A stretch of DNA of 64,000 nt from Spirosoma pollinicola (GCF_002831565.1 NZ_CP025096.1:7555014-7619013); one strand, 5' to 3'. Numbered from the stretch's first letter, positions 16,588-27,202 are shown. The notes: generated by a model from the sequence alone, not told the origin. Numbers and translations are program-made.

Positions 16588-18108
16588 ATGTTTCTTATCA
16601 ATAGTAATCAGGCATTGGCCTACTCCATGACTACATCCCAGACAATACCCTTTCCACTTTATACGAACGGTACCCAACCCATTACGCCCGCCCTGAAAGT
16701 GGGCTTATTCGGCATTGGCTTAGACACCTACTGGCCTCAGTTCGAGGGTCTGGAAAGCCGGTTGCTGGGCTATTTGCAGCAGGTGGCCCAGAACCTACAG
16801 CGTCCCTACGCGCAAATCGTCAACATCGGCCTGGTCGACACACCCGATAAAGCCATGCAGGCGGGCCACTATTTCCGGCAGGCCGACGTGGATATCTTAT
16901 TTATCTACGTGACTACCTACGCGCTTTCGGCGACGGTGCTGCCCGTGGTGCAACGCGCTAACGTGCCGGTCATTCTGCTCAACCTGGTGCCCGAAGCGGC
17001 CATCGACTACGGCGCGTTTAACCAACTGGGCGACCGTACGCGCATGACGGGCGAGTGGCTGGCGTATTGCTCGGCCTGCCCCGTGCCGGAAATCGCCAAC
17101 GTATTTCGGCGGGCGGGCATTCCCGTCCACCAGATCACCGGCCTGTTGCAGAAGGACTCCGCCTGCTGGCGCGAGGTCGACGAATGGATTGAGGCCGCGC
17201 ACGTGGTACAGGTGATGGCCCACAATCGCTTAGGGCTGATGGGCAATTATTACAGCGGGATGCTGGACATCTATTCGGACCCCACCCTACAGACCATCAC
17301 CTTTGGTGGTCAGATGATTATTCTGGAGGTGGATGAACTGTCAGCTCTGAAAGAGGTCGTTCCGCAAAAAGCCATTCGGGAGCGTGTAGAAACGTTTTTT
17401 GATCTATTTGACGTGCAGACCGACTGCGCCCCGGCGGAGCTTGAGCGGGCCGCCCGCACCTCGGTGGCGCTCGATCAACTGGTTGCCAAATACCAGTTGG
17501 GATCGCTGGCCTACTACCACAAAGGCACGGGTAACCCCACCAATGCCGATACCATGAGTTCAATCATTCTGGGTACGTCGTTGCTGACGGGGCGGGGAAT
17601 TCCAGTGGCTGGGGAGTACGAAATTAAGAACGCGCAGGCCATGAAAATCATAGATACGTTCGGGGCGGGCGGCTCCTTCACCGAATACTACGCCCTGGAT
17701 TTTACCGATGACGTCGTGCTGATGGGCCACGACGGACCGGGACACGTCCGGATCGCTGAGGGAAAGACAAAAGTGCGCCCGTTGCAGGTCTACCACGGTA
17801 AAGTCGGGGCGGGGCTATCGGTCGAAATGTCGGTCAGGAACGGCCCCGTTACCTTGCTGTCGGTGGTGGAGGATGGAGGGGGGAAACTGCGGCTATTGGT
17901 CGCCGAAGGCGAGTCCGTAGCGGGACCCATTCTGGAAATTGGCAATACCAACAGCCGCTACCGCTTTCCAATGGGTGCCCCTCAGTTTGTCAACGACTGG
18001 AATAGCCACGGACCGGCACACCATTGCGCCGTGGGGGTTGGCCATATCGCCTCGAAACTAAAAAAGCTGGGCCAGCTTCTCCGGATTGACGTTGTCCAGG
18101 TCGGTTGA
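16588..18108 (+). CDS. L-fucose/L-arabinose isomerase family protein
   Basis: 506 residues, the usual length for this family. KVGLFGIGLDTYWPQFEGL opens the conserved N-terminal domain; ADVDILFIYVTTYALSATVLPVV, MAHNRLGLMGNYYSGMLDIYSDPT, and MGHDGPGHVRIAEGK follow. Such enzymes interconvert aldoses and ketoses with a divalent metal; His/Glu residues in the GHDGPGH and EYE regions may be ligands. The Met at 16627 is an alternative start. The neighbouring AraC regulator, SusC/D and GH43 arabinan-type hydrolase point to arabinose or a related pentose as substrate (inference). Confidence 0.8.
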   Translation: MFLINSNQALAYSMTTSQTIPFPLYTNGTQPITPALKVGLFGIGLDTYWPQFEGLESRLLGYLQQVAQNLQRPYAQIVNIGLVDTPDKAMQAGHYFRQADVDILFIYVTTYALSATVLPVVQRANVPVILLNLVPEAAIDYGAFNQLGDRTRMTGEWLAYCSACPVPEIANVFRRAGIPVHQITGLLQKDSACWREVDEWIEAAHVVQVMAHNRLGLMGNYYSGMLDIYSDPTLQTITFGGQMIILEVDELSALKEVVPQKAIRERVETFFDLFDVQTDCAPAELERAARTSVALDQLVAKYQLGSLAYYHKGTGNPTNADTMSSIILGTSLLTGRGIPVAGEYEIKNAQAMKIIDTFGAGGSFTEYYALDFTDDVVLMGHDGPGHVRIAEGKTKVRPLQVYHGKVGAGLSVEMSVRNGPVTLLSVVEDGGGKLRLLVAEGESVAGPILEIGNTNSRYRFPMGAPQFVNDWNSHGPAHHCAVGVGHIASKLKKLGQLLRIDVVQVG

Positions 18109-18156
18109 GGGGTCAGACAGGTTCGTCGGCGTTAACAGTCTGAAGCCCAATTTAAC

Positions 18157-19089
18157 TCATGTTTTTTCAAGGTTTATAACCGGTCGTTTAGCCCGGTATT
18201 CCGACGGGGACAGGGCCGTCTTTTTGCGAAAGATCCTCGAAAAGTAAAAGAGCGACTCGAAGCCCGTCTGGTAAGCAATTTCGGATACAGACAGGCTTGT
18301 TTCCCCCAGCATCTGAATGGCCTTGTCTATTTTTAGATTCAGGTGATACTGCCCCGGGGCCACGCCCATCACCTCCTTGAACGCCTTTCGGAGCCATACG
18401 TAGCTGACGTTATTTTCTTCGGCCAGCTTTTCAAAATCAATGGGTTGCGCCCAGATTCCCTGAATCCTGTACCGAACCTGATGCACGATCTGCTCCCGGC
18501 GATTGCGGCTGGTATCGCTCATCAGGGCCGAGGTGTATACCAGTCCCAATAGTTGAATGACCTGACAGGTGGCAATCTGCCGGTAAGCCGTTCCTTCGTA
18601 TTTAAGCGTGTCGATCAGTCGGGTAAACACGTTAAGCAGCTCCGAGCGGAAGCCAATGGATATCAGCGACTTCTCCGGACTGAAACACTCCTGCCGCATC
18701 AGATACTCCGCGTAATGCCCCTGGAAACCCACCCAAAACTCTTCCCAACCCGTTTCGTAGGACGGTTTAAACCGGTGCCAGACACCGGGGTAGAGCAAAA
18801 AAGCGGTGCCGCCCTCCACTAAGGTAGGCGGAATGGTCTGCGACTCGAACACACCCTGCCCGTTGGCGATGTACACCAACTGAAACTCGTTGAGCGTCCG
18901 GCCTTCGCTCCAGTCGAAACAGTACTGATTAGGGTGGTTATGGTCCGGATACGCTTTTTTGGCCGGGTGCAGATTATGCCCAATGGTCAGCATGTCGACG
19001 CCCCAACTCGGTGTCTGGGCCGACAGTAGGTGTAACTGCTGTTCATTAAAATACTTCCGGTATAGGTCCATATCAAAATAGCTAAACAT
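18157..19089 (-). CDS. AraC-family regulator of the sugar locus
   Basis: 310 residues. An N-terminal cupin-like sensing domain (HNLHPAKKAYPDHNHPNQYCFDWSEGR...GGTAFLLYPGVWHRF) is followed by two HTH motifs at the C-terminus (FEKLAEENNVSYVWLRKAFKEV; SVSEIAYQTGFESLFYFSRIFRKKTALSPSEYR). It sits between the isomerase-like gene (convergent) and susC (divergent), so it probably activates the locus in response to a sugar. Confidence 0.85.
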   Translation of the reverse strand: MFSYFDMDLYRKYFNEQQLHLLSAQTPSWGVDMLTIGHNLHPAKKAYPDHNHPNQYCFDWSEGRTLNEFQLVYIANGQGVFESQTIPPTLVEGGTAFLLYPGVWHRFKPSYETGWEEFWVGFQGHYAEYLMRQECFSPEKSLISIGFRSELLNVFTRLIDTLKYEGTAYRQIATCQVIQLLGLVYTSALMSDTSRNRREQIVHQVRYRIQGIWAQPIDFEKLAEENNVSYVWLRKAFKEVMGVAPGQYHLNLKIDKAIQMLGETSLSVSEIAYQTGFESLFYFSRIFRKKTALSPSEYRAKRPVINLEKT

Positions 19090-19129
19090 TTAGCCAAAAT
19101 GTCCATTGAACCGGGCATTGGCAAAGTTT

Positions 19130-19137
19130 TATTTTTG
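19130..19137 (+). promoter_or_regulatory. Possible Bacteroidetes -7 box for susC
   Basis: TATTTTTG fits the TANNTTTG consensus, with ATTG about 22 bp upstream. It lies in the 249-bp araC/susC intergenic region and would give a leader of about 195 nt. The match is suggestive only. Confidence 0.35.
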
Positions 19138-19338
19138 TAGCAAATTATGCAATATTCTTCAATAGTGCATTCCTATCAAGTGAAAAACACTCAACTGGCT
19201 TATTCTGGTTAGCTGAAGTCATGTGGGGTACTTGTTCTTTTTGATAGGCCTAATTTGTGTTTTTAGCCCCAATCCCGCTCTTTTTCGGAAAGGAACACAA
19301 TGTGTTTAAGCCCATTTGCTAATTAACTCTTACCGATT

Positions 19339-22300
19339 ATGAAGAAAATTTATCTGTTAACGCTGCTTAGTCTAACGGCGGTCAGCGTCAGCACGCTGGC
19401 GCAACCATCGACGATGGATACGCGGAGTGGTGCCGCTCCGGCTAGTCGGCAACTACTGGTCAAATACGTTACCCGGCCCCAGACAGACGCCCGTTCAGGG
19501 GCAATCGATATAGTCGTGTCGGGGAAAGTAGTCGATGAAAAAGGAGCCGAATTACCCGGCGTAAGCGTGGCCGTAAAGGGGTCAACCCAGGGCACTACCA
19601 CCGATGGCACGGGCCGTTTTCGCATTACTGTGCCTAACCCGTCAGCCGTGCTCGTATTTAGTTTCGTCGGCTACGTCAGCCAGGAGATTGTGGTGGGTAG
19701 TCAGACCGCGCTGACCGTCGCCCTGTTGCCCGGCAACCAGACCCTGAGTGAAGTGGTCGTGGTGGGCTACGGCTCGCAGCGTCGACAGGATATTACCTCG
19801 GCCGTGTCGGTCATTAACATGCGCGATATTGGCGAGCAGCCCGCCAACAACCCGAACCAGATTCTTCAGGGTAGAGCACCGGGCGTTGTGGTTAAGCAGA
19901 CCAGCGGTACGCCCGGCGGGGAATTTCAGGTGCGGGTGCGGGGAATTGGCTCCCTGGGTGCCGGCAGTGATCCACTCTACGTCATTGACGGATTTGTGGT
20001 CGGCACGTCGGTGGGGCAGAATTTAAATCCCAACGATATTGAAAGCGTCTCGGTTTTAAAAGATGCCGCTTCTACCGCCATTTACGGGGCCCGAGGGTCT
20101 AACGGCGTGGTACTCATTACCACCAAACAGGCTAAGGACGGAAAAGTAAACGTCAATTTAGCCCTCGACTATGGCATTCAGACGGTCCCCAGGTCGAGAC
20201 GGACGTCGATGATGAATGGATTCGAATTCGCCCAGTTCAAAAAAGAAATTTTCCAGGATCAGATCCGGATTCTTCAGAAACGGGAGCCGACAGAGAATGA
20301 AATCCCCATCGGCATCCGGTTTCCGGAGCAGACCAAGTATTCGACCAACTGGTTTGATTTAATTACGCGCGATAACGCGCCGTATTCCGACGCTAACCTG
20401 ACCATTTCATCGGGGGCGGGTCCCATCAAAGCCCTGGTATCAGCGGGCTACTACAAAGAAAATGGGGTTGTCAAGAATACGAATTATGATCGATTCTCCC
20501 TGCGGACCAACTTAGGCGGGCAGGTGACTAAATTGATCAATTTTGGCGTGAACATCAACGGTTCCTATACCCGTCAGAACCTGGCTAACACCGTTGGGCG
20601 GGGGGGCGTTGTGGGTAGCGCTTTAGTAATAGACCCCCGGGCAACGCCTTATAATGCCGATGGCTCGCTGGTTCCCTACATCAATGGGATAGATGGCGTT
20701 TTTGGTTTCCCTAATCCACTCTTCGTGCTGGAGAATGTGCAGCGACGACGAAACATCGCCGATCTGCTGACCAATGGATTCATTGAACTCTCGTTTTTGA
20801 AGTATTTTAAGTTTAGAACGTCCGCCAATATCAGGCTAAAAAATAATACCTTCAAAGAATACGTTCCCTCCACCATCGGTTTAGGTGTGGCCTCGGGTTC
20901 ATCGGGAGCACCACCCCGGAATGCCACGGAAACGGATAATACGGAAGAGCTAACCAATTATTCACTTGATCAGCTGCTTACGTTTAAACCACAGTTACCG
21001 GTTAACCATACCCTTGACGTATTAGTGGGTTACACGGCGCAGCAGGAACGGGTACGTGGCTTCACGGGCACGGGTAATACGTTTCCCGATGATTTAGTCC
21101 CCTTCCTGGGATCGGCATCAATCCGCTCGGCTAATTCCTACGAATACGGGTGGTCACTGCTGGCTTTTCTGGGCCGGGTTAACTACTCCTACAATGACAA
21201 GTACTTACTGTCGGCAACGTTCCGGCGGGAAGGTAGTTCGCGTTTCGGGGCCAATAGCAAGTACGGCAACTTTCCGGCAGCGTCTATCGGCTGGCGCCTG
21301 ACCGAAGAATCCTTCATGCCGAAAACGGCGTGGCTTTCCGACCTTAAACTTCGGGCAAGCTGGGGGGTAACGGGCAATAATGACATTGGTAATTACCCGA
21401 GTCTGGCGTTCGTGGGGGCGAACAACTACATTCAGGGCAATGCGTTTGCCCCCGGCAAAACCGTCAGCTCATTCGCCAATCAGGATTTAAAATGGGAAAT
21501 ATCGAATCAGGTCGATATTGGCATGGATCTGGCCCTGTTTAACAGCAAGCTGATTTTCAACGTCGAATACTACAAAAAGATCACCAACGACATGCTGTTG
21601 CCGGTTTCGATCCCTTCGGTTTCGGGCTTCACCACCAGTCTGGCTAACATTGGTAAAGTAGAAAACCATGGGTTTGAAGTAGGGGCTGAATACCGCACGA
21701 GCTTTGGGCAATTCAATTTCCGGACGAATGCCAACATCAGTTTCAACCGTAACAGGATTCTGGCCATCAAGGGAATTAACGATGCCCTGTACTACGGCGA
21801 ATTCTACAGCGGCTACAATGTTCAAAAAGTAGGACGCCCGGTTGGGATGATCTATGGGTACCAAAAAATAGGCATATTCAATACCCAGGCCGAAATTGAT
21901 GCCGCCCCAAAACAGGATGGGGCCATTCCCGGAGCGATGAAGTTCGCCGATACGAACGGTGATGGCATCATCTCCTACGATACGAAGGACATGGTCGAAA
22001 TTGGTAACCCGAACCCGGCCTTTACCTGGGCCTGGACGCTGGCGGGTGATTACAAGAAATTCGACTTTAATATCTTGTTTCTGGGGGCTCAAAACTTCGC
22101 TATCTACCGCAACATTGAGTCGTCGACCATGAATATGGACGGCGTGTTCAACGTGCAGACGAAGGCAAAGGATCGGTGGCGTTCTCCCGAAAATCCGGGA
22201 CCAAACCCATCCGATGTGCATTCGCAGGGGGGCACCAGCTACTTTAAGTGGTCGCGGGAGAGCAGCAATCGCTACGTCTATGATGCCAGCTACGTTTGGC

Positions 22301-22515
22301 TCAAAACCATCACCATTGGTTACAATCTGCCCAAGTTTAAGTCGGTGCTGAGTAATGCGAGGATTTTTGTCACCGGCAACAACCTGTTCCTCTTCACAAA
22401 ATACCCGGGTAGTAACCCCGATGTAAGCACCCGCAGCACGACCGAGCCGAACATTGATGACGAGGCCTATCCCGTTCCCAGAACAATTGCCACCGGTATC
22501 AAGCTTAACTTTTAA
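19339..22515 (+). CDS. SusC/RagA-family TonB-dependent outer-membrane transporter
   Basis: 1058 residues. A signal peptide is followed by a carboxypeptidase-regulatory-like domain (~58-130, GKVVDEKGAELPGVSVAVKG...GYVSQE), the plug domain beginning SEVVVVGYGSQRRQDITSAVS with the family DPLYVIDGF and LKDAASTAIYGARGSNGVVLITTK, then a long beta-barrel ending GIKLNF. It imports oligosaccharides with the SusD lipoprotein that follows 5 bp downstream. The substrate is probably arabinose-containing glycan. Confidence 0.93.
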   Translation: MKKIYLLTLLSLTAVSVSTLAQPSTMDTRSGAAPASRQLLVKYVTRPQTDARSGAIDIVVSGKVVDEKGAELPGVSVAVKGSTQGTTTDGTGRFRITVPNPSAVLVFSFVGYVSQEIVVGSQTALTVALLPGNQTLSEVVVVGYGSQRRQDITSAVSVINMRDIGEQPANNPNQILQGRAPGVVVKQTSGTPGGEFQVRVRGIGSLGAGSDPLYVIDGFVVGTSVGQNLNPNDIESVSVLKDAASTAIYGARGSNGVVLITTKQAKDGKVNVNLALDYGIQTVPRSRRTSMMNGFEFAQFKKEIFQDQIRILQKREPTENEIPIGIRFPEQTKYSTNWFDLITRDNAPYSDANLTISSGAGPIKALVSAGYYKENGVVKNTNYDRFSLRTNLGGQVTKLINFGVNINGSYTRQNLANTVGRGGVVGSALVIDPRATPYNADGSLVPYINGIDGVFGFPNPLFVLENVQRRRNIADLLTNGFIELSFLKYFKFRTSANIRLKNNTFKEYVPSTIGLGVASGSSGAPPRNATETDNTEELTNYSLDQLLTFKPQLPVNHTLDVLVGYTAQQERVRGFTGTGNTFPDDLVPFLGSASIRSANSYEYGWSLLAFLGRVNYSYNDKYLLSATFRREGSSRFGANSKYGNFPAASIGWRLTEESFMPKTAWLSDLKLRASWGVTGNNDIGNYPSLAFVGANNYIQGNAFAPGKTVSSFANQDLKWEISNQVDIGMDLALFNSKLIFNVEYYKKITNDMLLPVSIPSVSGFTTSLANIGKVENHGFEVGAEYRTSFGQFNFRTNANISFNRNRILAIKGINDALYYGEFYSGYNVQKVGRPVGMIYGYQKIGIFNTQAEIDAAPKQDGAIPGAMKFADTNGDGIISYDTKDMVEIGNPNPAFTWAWTLAGDYKKFDFNILFLGAQNFAIYRNIESSTMNMDGVFNVQTKAKDRWRSPENPGPNPSDVHSQGGTSYFKWSRESSNRYVYDASYVWLKTITIGYNLPKFKSVLSNARIFVTGNNLFLFTKYPGSNPDVSTRSTTEPNIDDEAYPVPRTIATGIKLNF

Positions 22516-22520
22516 CCATC

Positions 22521-24014
22521 ATGAACAAAAAACTCATTGTTATAGCACTGGTTCTGGGGATGGGTCAATTCTCGTGTAAGGAGGATTTCCTGGTAACGAC
22601 TGACCCAACCCGGATTGGTACCGAGGTATTTTATAAAAACGAAGCGCAGTTCCGCCAAGCTCTCAACGGCGTGTACGGTCAGTTACAGACGATCACGAAT
22701 TCGGCCTACGTCTTTGAGGAGTTGCCTTCTGATAATACCACCGTCGATCTCAATCCGTCCGATCGGGGGGATGCGGTGCGCTGGGAAGCCTTTGAATTCT
22801 CGACCGTCAATGCCGGTAATACGGAAATTTCCGGTCTTTGGTATCAGTATTACTCCGCCTTGTATAATACCAATTATACCCTGGAGAAACTAACCGCCAG
22901 TGGGCTCGAAGCGACCGCAAAAGCGCCCATCGAGGGGCAGTTGAAGTTCCTACGTGCTTACTTCTATTTTCATCTGGTTCAGTACTTTGGCGACGTTGTC
23001 CTGGTTACCTCGACGTTAGCCAATCCTGACCAGGCCTTTGACCTGGTACGCTCACCGCAGGCTGAGGTCTGGGCGCAGATTGAAAAAGACCTCAACGAGG
23101 CTATAACGGGCTTACCGGCAACCTATCCGGCGGCTCAGCTGGGCAGTGCGACAAAGGGCGCTGCGCTGGCTTTATTGGGTAAAGTGTATCTCAAGCAGAA
23201 AAAATACAGCGAGGCCGTATCGACCCTGAAGCAGGTGACGGGTTATGCACTGAACCCGGTTTACGCAGACAACTTCAACCCGGCCAAAAAGAACGGACCC
23301 GAGTCCATTTTCGAGGTTCAGTACCAGGGAGGCAACGATCTGGGTGAGTGGAGCAGTTTTGCCTATACGTTTGCCCCCCGGGCGTCGGCGGCCGCGATAA
23401 CCGGCTTTGCCAACACCCCGCCCGGCGGGCGAAACATACCGACCAACGACCTGATTGCCGCCTATGAACCCGGTGATTTACGGAAGGATGCCTCGCTAAA
23501 AACGAGTTATACCCTAAACGGTACGGTCGTCAACATTCCCTACATTATTAAGTACACGCATCCGCATACCCTTAGCGGACGAACGGACGACAACTGGCCG
23601 GTACTTCGGTACGCCGACGTACTGCTGATGCTGGCGGAAGCCATTAACGAGCAGTCCGGCCCGACGCCGGAGGCGTATGGCTACCTGAATCAGGTGCGGA
23701 GACGGGCGGGTTTGAAGGAGGTGTCCGGTCTTGACAAAGCCACGTTTAAAACGGCGGTACTGAAGGAACGGCGCGTCGAGCTGGCCTTTGAAAACCAGCG
23801 CTGGTTTGATCTGAAGCGAACCATGACCCCGGCAGAACTGGCCGCGTTCATGAATGCCTATGGGGCTAAAGAGAAGGCGAATCCGACCGTTTCCAGGGGA
23901 GGTATTTCCTTCACCGCCCAGGATTACGTCTATAGCGATTATGAATATTATTTACCCGTGCCTGCTCCGGAGATTCTACTAAACAGTAAACTAACTCAGA
24001 ACCCTGGTTATTAG
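22521..24014 (+). CDS. SusD/RagB-family surface glycan-binding lipoprotein
   Basis: 497 residues. A lipoprotein signal with lipobox ending at Cys19 (GQFSC). The SusD fold is shown by EVFYKNEAQFRQALNGVYGQL, EGQLKFLRAYFYFHLVQYFGDVVLVT, GAALALLGKVYLKQKKY, RYADVLLMLAEAINE and LKERRVELAFENQRWFDLKRT near the C-terminus. It captures glycans at the surface and hands them to SusC. It forms an operon with susC. Confidence 0.93.
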   Translation: MNKKLIVIALVLGMGQFSCKEDFLVTTDPTRIGTEVFYKNEAQFRQALNGVYGQLQTITNSAYVFEELPSDNTTVDLNPSDRGDAVRWEAFEFSTVNAGNTEISGLWYQYYSALYNTNYTLEKLTASGLEATAKAPIEGQLKFLRAYFYFHLVQYFGDVVLVTSTLANPDQAFDLVRSPQAEVWAQIEKDLNEAITGLPATYPAAQLGSATKGAALALLGKVYLKQKKYSEAVSTLKQVTGYALNPVYADNFNPAKKNGPESIFEVQYQGGNDLGEWSSFAYTFAPRASAAAITGFANTPPGGRNIPTNDLIAAYEPGDLRKDASLKTSYTLNGTVVNIPYIIKYTHPHTLSGRTDDNWPVLRYADVLLMLAEAINEQSGPTPEAYGYLNQVRRRAGLKEVSGLDKATFKTAVLKERRVELAFENQRWFDLKRTMTPAELAAFMNAYGAKEKANPTVSRGGISFTAQDYVYSDYEYYLPVPAPEILLNSKLTQNPGY

Positions 24015-24098
24015 CCGGGAGTTAACCTTTTCGGCTGGTTGAGTAGGACCTGTTGCTGATGACACTCCGCCAGGCTGACCCGCCGGTGTATACCCGGC

Positions 24099-25757
24099 AT
24101 GAACAACGCTAAAAAAACTCGTATGGTAATCAATATTCCAGTGCGTCCAGTGGGTGTGGTGCTCCTGCTGATGGGCTTATTTAGCTCGGTTAGTCAGGTA
24201 GCGGTTGCGCAGCTAGACCATCCCAAAGCCACAAAGGCGCGAAAAGCCGCGAATGGGTCGGTAACCCCTTCCGTTCGGTTACGAAATTTCACCGCAGACG
24301 GCAAACAACTAACCCGGTTCGATGCCGTTGGCGATGCCATCGACGCCCACGATGGGGAAATTGCCCACTTTCGGGGTACTTACTACCTGTACGGCACCAG
24401 CTACGACTGCGGTTTTGCCTGGCAGAATAAAAAAGCCCCTTTCTGTGGTTTTAAAGTATATTCCTCCCCTGATCTGGTCAACTGGACGGATCAGGGGTAT
24501 TTGTTCGATGCCAAAACGCCCGTATGGCAAACCCGTTGTAACGGGAATACCTACGGCTGCTTTCGCCCGCACGTGATCTTCAATCAAAAGACCAATCAGT
24601 ACGTGCTGTGGATCAATGTCTATGATAACAAAGTTGGCTTTCGGGTTTTTACCAGTTCCTCCCCGACCGGTCCCTTTAACGAGGTCGCCCAGCCCACGCT
24701 CGCGGTTAATCGCGATGCGCCCGTGGCCGGGTTGAACAACGGCGATCACGATACGTTCGTCGATGAAGATGGCACGGCTTATCTGGCTTACACGGACTGG
24801 CGGGCCAAAGGGGCGATTGTAATTGAACAGTTAACGCCGGACTACCTGTCGGGCACCAACCGGTTCGTCAAAGACGTAACAAAGGAAAAAACGGAAGCAC
24901 CCGGCCTCTTCAAGCGCCGGGGAATTTATTATATTACCTACTCCGATCCGAACTGCGGGTATTGCTCGGGCACCGGCACCTCGTACCGCACGGCCTCATC
25001 CCCCCTGGGTCCCTGGTCGGAAGGTAGAAAAATCAGTGATAATTCGTGTGGCGGGCAACCTTCCTTTGTTTTTACCATCCAGCTCGCCAACGATTCGCTG
25101 TTTCTCTACGGGAGCGATTTGTGGAACAACGCGGCTCGCAATGAGGCTCTGGCCAACTATTTCTGGGCACCCCTGACCTTTAATGACGACGGCTCGATCC
25201 AGCCCATTGCCTGCGAGCAGACGCCCGCCCTGTCGATCCGGGTTGGCCAGCCCGATAAGCGGATGGCCAACCGGCCAACAAATCGCTCCGTTTCGGACCA
25301 GTCGGCATTAGACTACACTATCGGATGCGATATTGCCCACAATCACGCGCAAAGCCAGACGTTCACGGCTTCCCAAACGGGGCTACTATCTGCCGTTTCG
25401 GTAACGGCCTATAAGAAGGACAATCCGGACGCAGCTCTTGAGCTGGCCATTTTCTCCGAAAAAGACGCATCGGGCTCAACGGCGCGACCCCTCTACAGCA
25501 CATCCCTGCCGGCAGATTCCATTAGCTGGGCGGCCCGGAATCGATTTATCCAGCCTAACCTGCGCGTTTCGGCGGGACAGCGCTACGTGCTACGGGTAAG
25601 TTCGGCGGCTTCCGTCGGCTGTTACGGCTTAGCCTATGCAACCGGGGAAACGTCAATCGGCCGTGGAACGCCGGGTCGTGGTAACGACGACGTATCCAGA
25701 GCGCACGAAGCCAAGCGGACCTTGAAATTTCAAACGGTTATTCAGGCAAAGAAATAA
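24099..25757 (+). CDS. GH43-family glycoside hydrolase, secreted
   Basis: 552 residues with a signal peptide (hydrophobic VGVVLLLMGLFSSVSQVAVAQ). Five-bladed propeller signs: DAHDGEIAHFRGTYYLYGTSYDCGF (putative catalytic base Asp), YSSPDLVNWTDQGYLF, FRPHVIFNQKTNQYVLWINV, NGDHDTFVDEDGTAYLAYTDW (pKa-modulating Asp) and EAPGLFKRRGIYYITYSD (putative general acid Glu). A C-terminal beta-rich region (~400-540) may be a carbohydrate-binding module. GH43 enzymes are mainly arabinofuranosidases, xylosidases or galactosidases. It lies 84 bp after susD. Confidence 0.87.
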   Translation: MNNAKKTRMVINIPVRPVGVVLLLMGLFSSVSQVAVAQLDHPKATKARKAANGSVTPSVRLRNFTADGKQLTRFDAVGDAIDAHDGEIAHFRGTYYLYGTSYDCGFAWQNKKAPFCGFKVYSSPDLVNWTDQGYLFDAKTPVWQTRCNGNTYGCFRPHVIFNQKTNQYVLWINVYDNKVGFRVFTSSSPTGPFNEVAQPTLAVNRDAPVAGLNNGDHDTFVDEDGTAYLAYTDWRAKGAIVIEQLTPDYLSGTNRFVKDVTKEKTEAPGLFKRRGIYYITYSDPNCGYCSGTGTSYRTASSPLGPWSEGRKISDNSCGGQPSFVFTIQLANDSLFLYGSDLWNNAARNEALANYFWAPLTFNDDGSIQPIACEQTPALSIRVGQPDKRMANRPTNRSVSDQSALDYTIGCDIAHNHAQSQTFTASQTGLLSAVSVTAYKKDNPDAALELAIFSEKDASGSTARPLYSTSLPADSISWAARNRFIQPNLRVSAGQRYVLRVSSAASVGCYGLAYATGETSIGRGTPGRGNDDVSRAHEAKRTLKFQTVIQAKK

Positions 25758-25977
25758 GCCAATCCTCCCTTCAAACGGTGTAAGCTTCCTTTGAAAGTAG
25801 GGCAGTGAAAAGTAGCGGCTGCCACAGCGGAGAATTTTAACTAACTTTTCATCCAGGCGGCCGCTGCGCAGGGAAGAGAACGTGATAGGCATTGGAAATG
25901 CGAATTCACATGCTCTATCTTAGAATTTTGTCTTTGCTAAAAATGAAAAATAAATCAACTATTACGGTGTAAGCCAT

Positions 25978-26826
25978 ATGAAAGTTGTACCTGTTCATCT
26001 TTTATCCGAATTATCTGGGTTAAAAATTGACATCATGCGCTTTACTATTGATGATATACCTTATGCTTACGACGCAGTTAATATTCAGCGCAATGACCAC
26101 TATGTTTTTCTTCTTTGTGAAAAAGGTAGTGGCAAGCTTATGGTTGATTTTGAAAATATCAGTTTAGATACCGGTTCAATATATTACGCATTGCCGGGGC
26201 AAATCCATCATCGCATGTATGATCAATGCGTAGCAGGTTGGTATCTGGCAATTGATAATCTGTTAGTGTCTGCCGAATTTAGAACTGTTTTTGAGGGTAA
26301 GTTAGGATTACAAACGCCATTACTACTAAATCCAAATTTATTTAATCAATGCCAGTCAATCCTGAGTATAATCAACAACAGAATTGGCGATAAGGGTAAC
26401 ACCAAATTTGACAGCCACGTGACGAACACACTTTTACAGTCATTTATTGGCATTGTTGCGGGCGGCTATAGCCAACAGGGTAATTTCGTTCGGCAAGAGT
26501 CAAGATCTAACCACTTAACTCATCAATTTAAGTTGATGCTTGCCGAGAATTTCCGCTCTCTGAAAAGCCCGTCTTCCTATGCAAAAAGATTGAATGTTAC
26601 GCAAAATTATCTGAATGAAACCATTAAAAAAAATACCGGCTTTCCGGTAAGTTACTGGATTACGAGTGAAATTTTAATGGAAGCGAAAAGATTGCTGTTT
26701 CATACGACAGTAACCGTTAAAGAGATAGCATACGCAGTTGGTTATAATGACGCGGCTTACTTTTCTAAATTATTTAAAAAGCACGAAGGCGTAAGCCCGT
26801 TAAGCTTCCGAAATAAAAAACAGTGA
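25978..26826 (+). CDS. AraC-family transcriptional regulator
   Basis: 282 residues. An N-terminal cupin domain (HYVFLLCEKGSGKLMVDFENISLDTGSIYYALPGQIH) and C-terminal HTH pair (PSSYAKRLNVTQNYLNETIKKNTGFPVSYWI; TVKEIAYAVGYNDAAYFSKLFKKHEGVSPLSFR). It heads a series of same-strand small enzyme genes and probably controls some of them. From here to ~31.2 kb the DNA looks more AT-rich than the sugar locus. Confidence 0.85.
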   Translation: MKVVPVHLLSELSGLKIDIMRFTIDDIPYAYDAVNIQRNDHYVFLLCEKGSGKLMVDFENISLDTGSIYYALPGQIHHRMYDQCVAGWYLAIDNLLVSAEFRTVFEGKLGLQTPLLLNPNLFNQCQSILSIINNRIGDKGNTKFDSHVTNTLLQSFIGIVAGGYSQQGNFVRQESRSNHLTHQFKLMLAENFRSLKSPSSYAKRLNVTQNYLNETIKKNTGFPVSYWITSEILMEAKRLLFHTTVTVKEIAYAVGYNDAAYFSKLFKKHEGVSPLSFRNKKQ

Positions 26827-26911
26827 ATTGTACAATCATAGCCATGATTCTGCCATTGTAATAGCTTAACCGGCCGGATAGCTTTGCTTTCCTTTCAAAA
26901 ACACTAAAATT

Positions 26912-27202
26912 ATGAGCGTAAAATCATTCTTTGATTTCAAATTTTCCGCCGATACCATTGGGGAAGGTCTCCCGCTTGCACAGTCTATCGGAAATGACAT
27001 GCCCCCACTGGATGGCTATATTGGACACGAGGTAATCCGGGATGCCACCGACGCCAACCATCTAATGGTAAACACGCACTGGACCGACCAGCAAAAGGCT
27101 GAGGCAGTTTTGACAAAATATAATGAAGACGCGAAGATTAAGCGCGCCAAGGAGCTTTTAAAGGACGGTCCAACAGGCTTCATCGGCGAGATTCTTGACT
27201 AA
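26912..27202 (+). CDS. Antibiotic biosynthesis monooxygenase (ABM)-like protein
   Basis: 96 residues. The core ...MPPLDGYIGHEVIRDATDANHLMVNTHWTDQQKAEAVL resembles the dimeric ferredoxin-like ABM fold, with the usual GYIG and W motifs. Members oxidise quinols or haem, or act as stress proteins. It is a small single-domain protein in the cluster following the AraC gene. Confidence 0.7.
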   Translation: MSVKSFFDFKFSADTIGEGLPLAQSIGNDMPPLDGYIGHEVIRDATDANHLMVNTHWTDQQKAEAVLTKYNEDAKIKRAKELLKDGPTGFIGEILD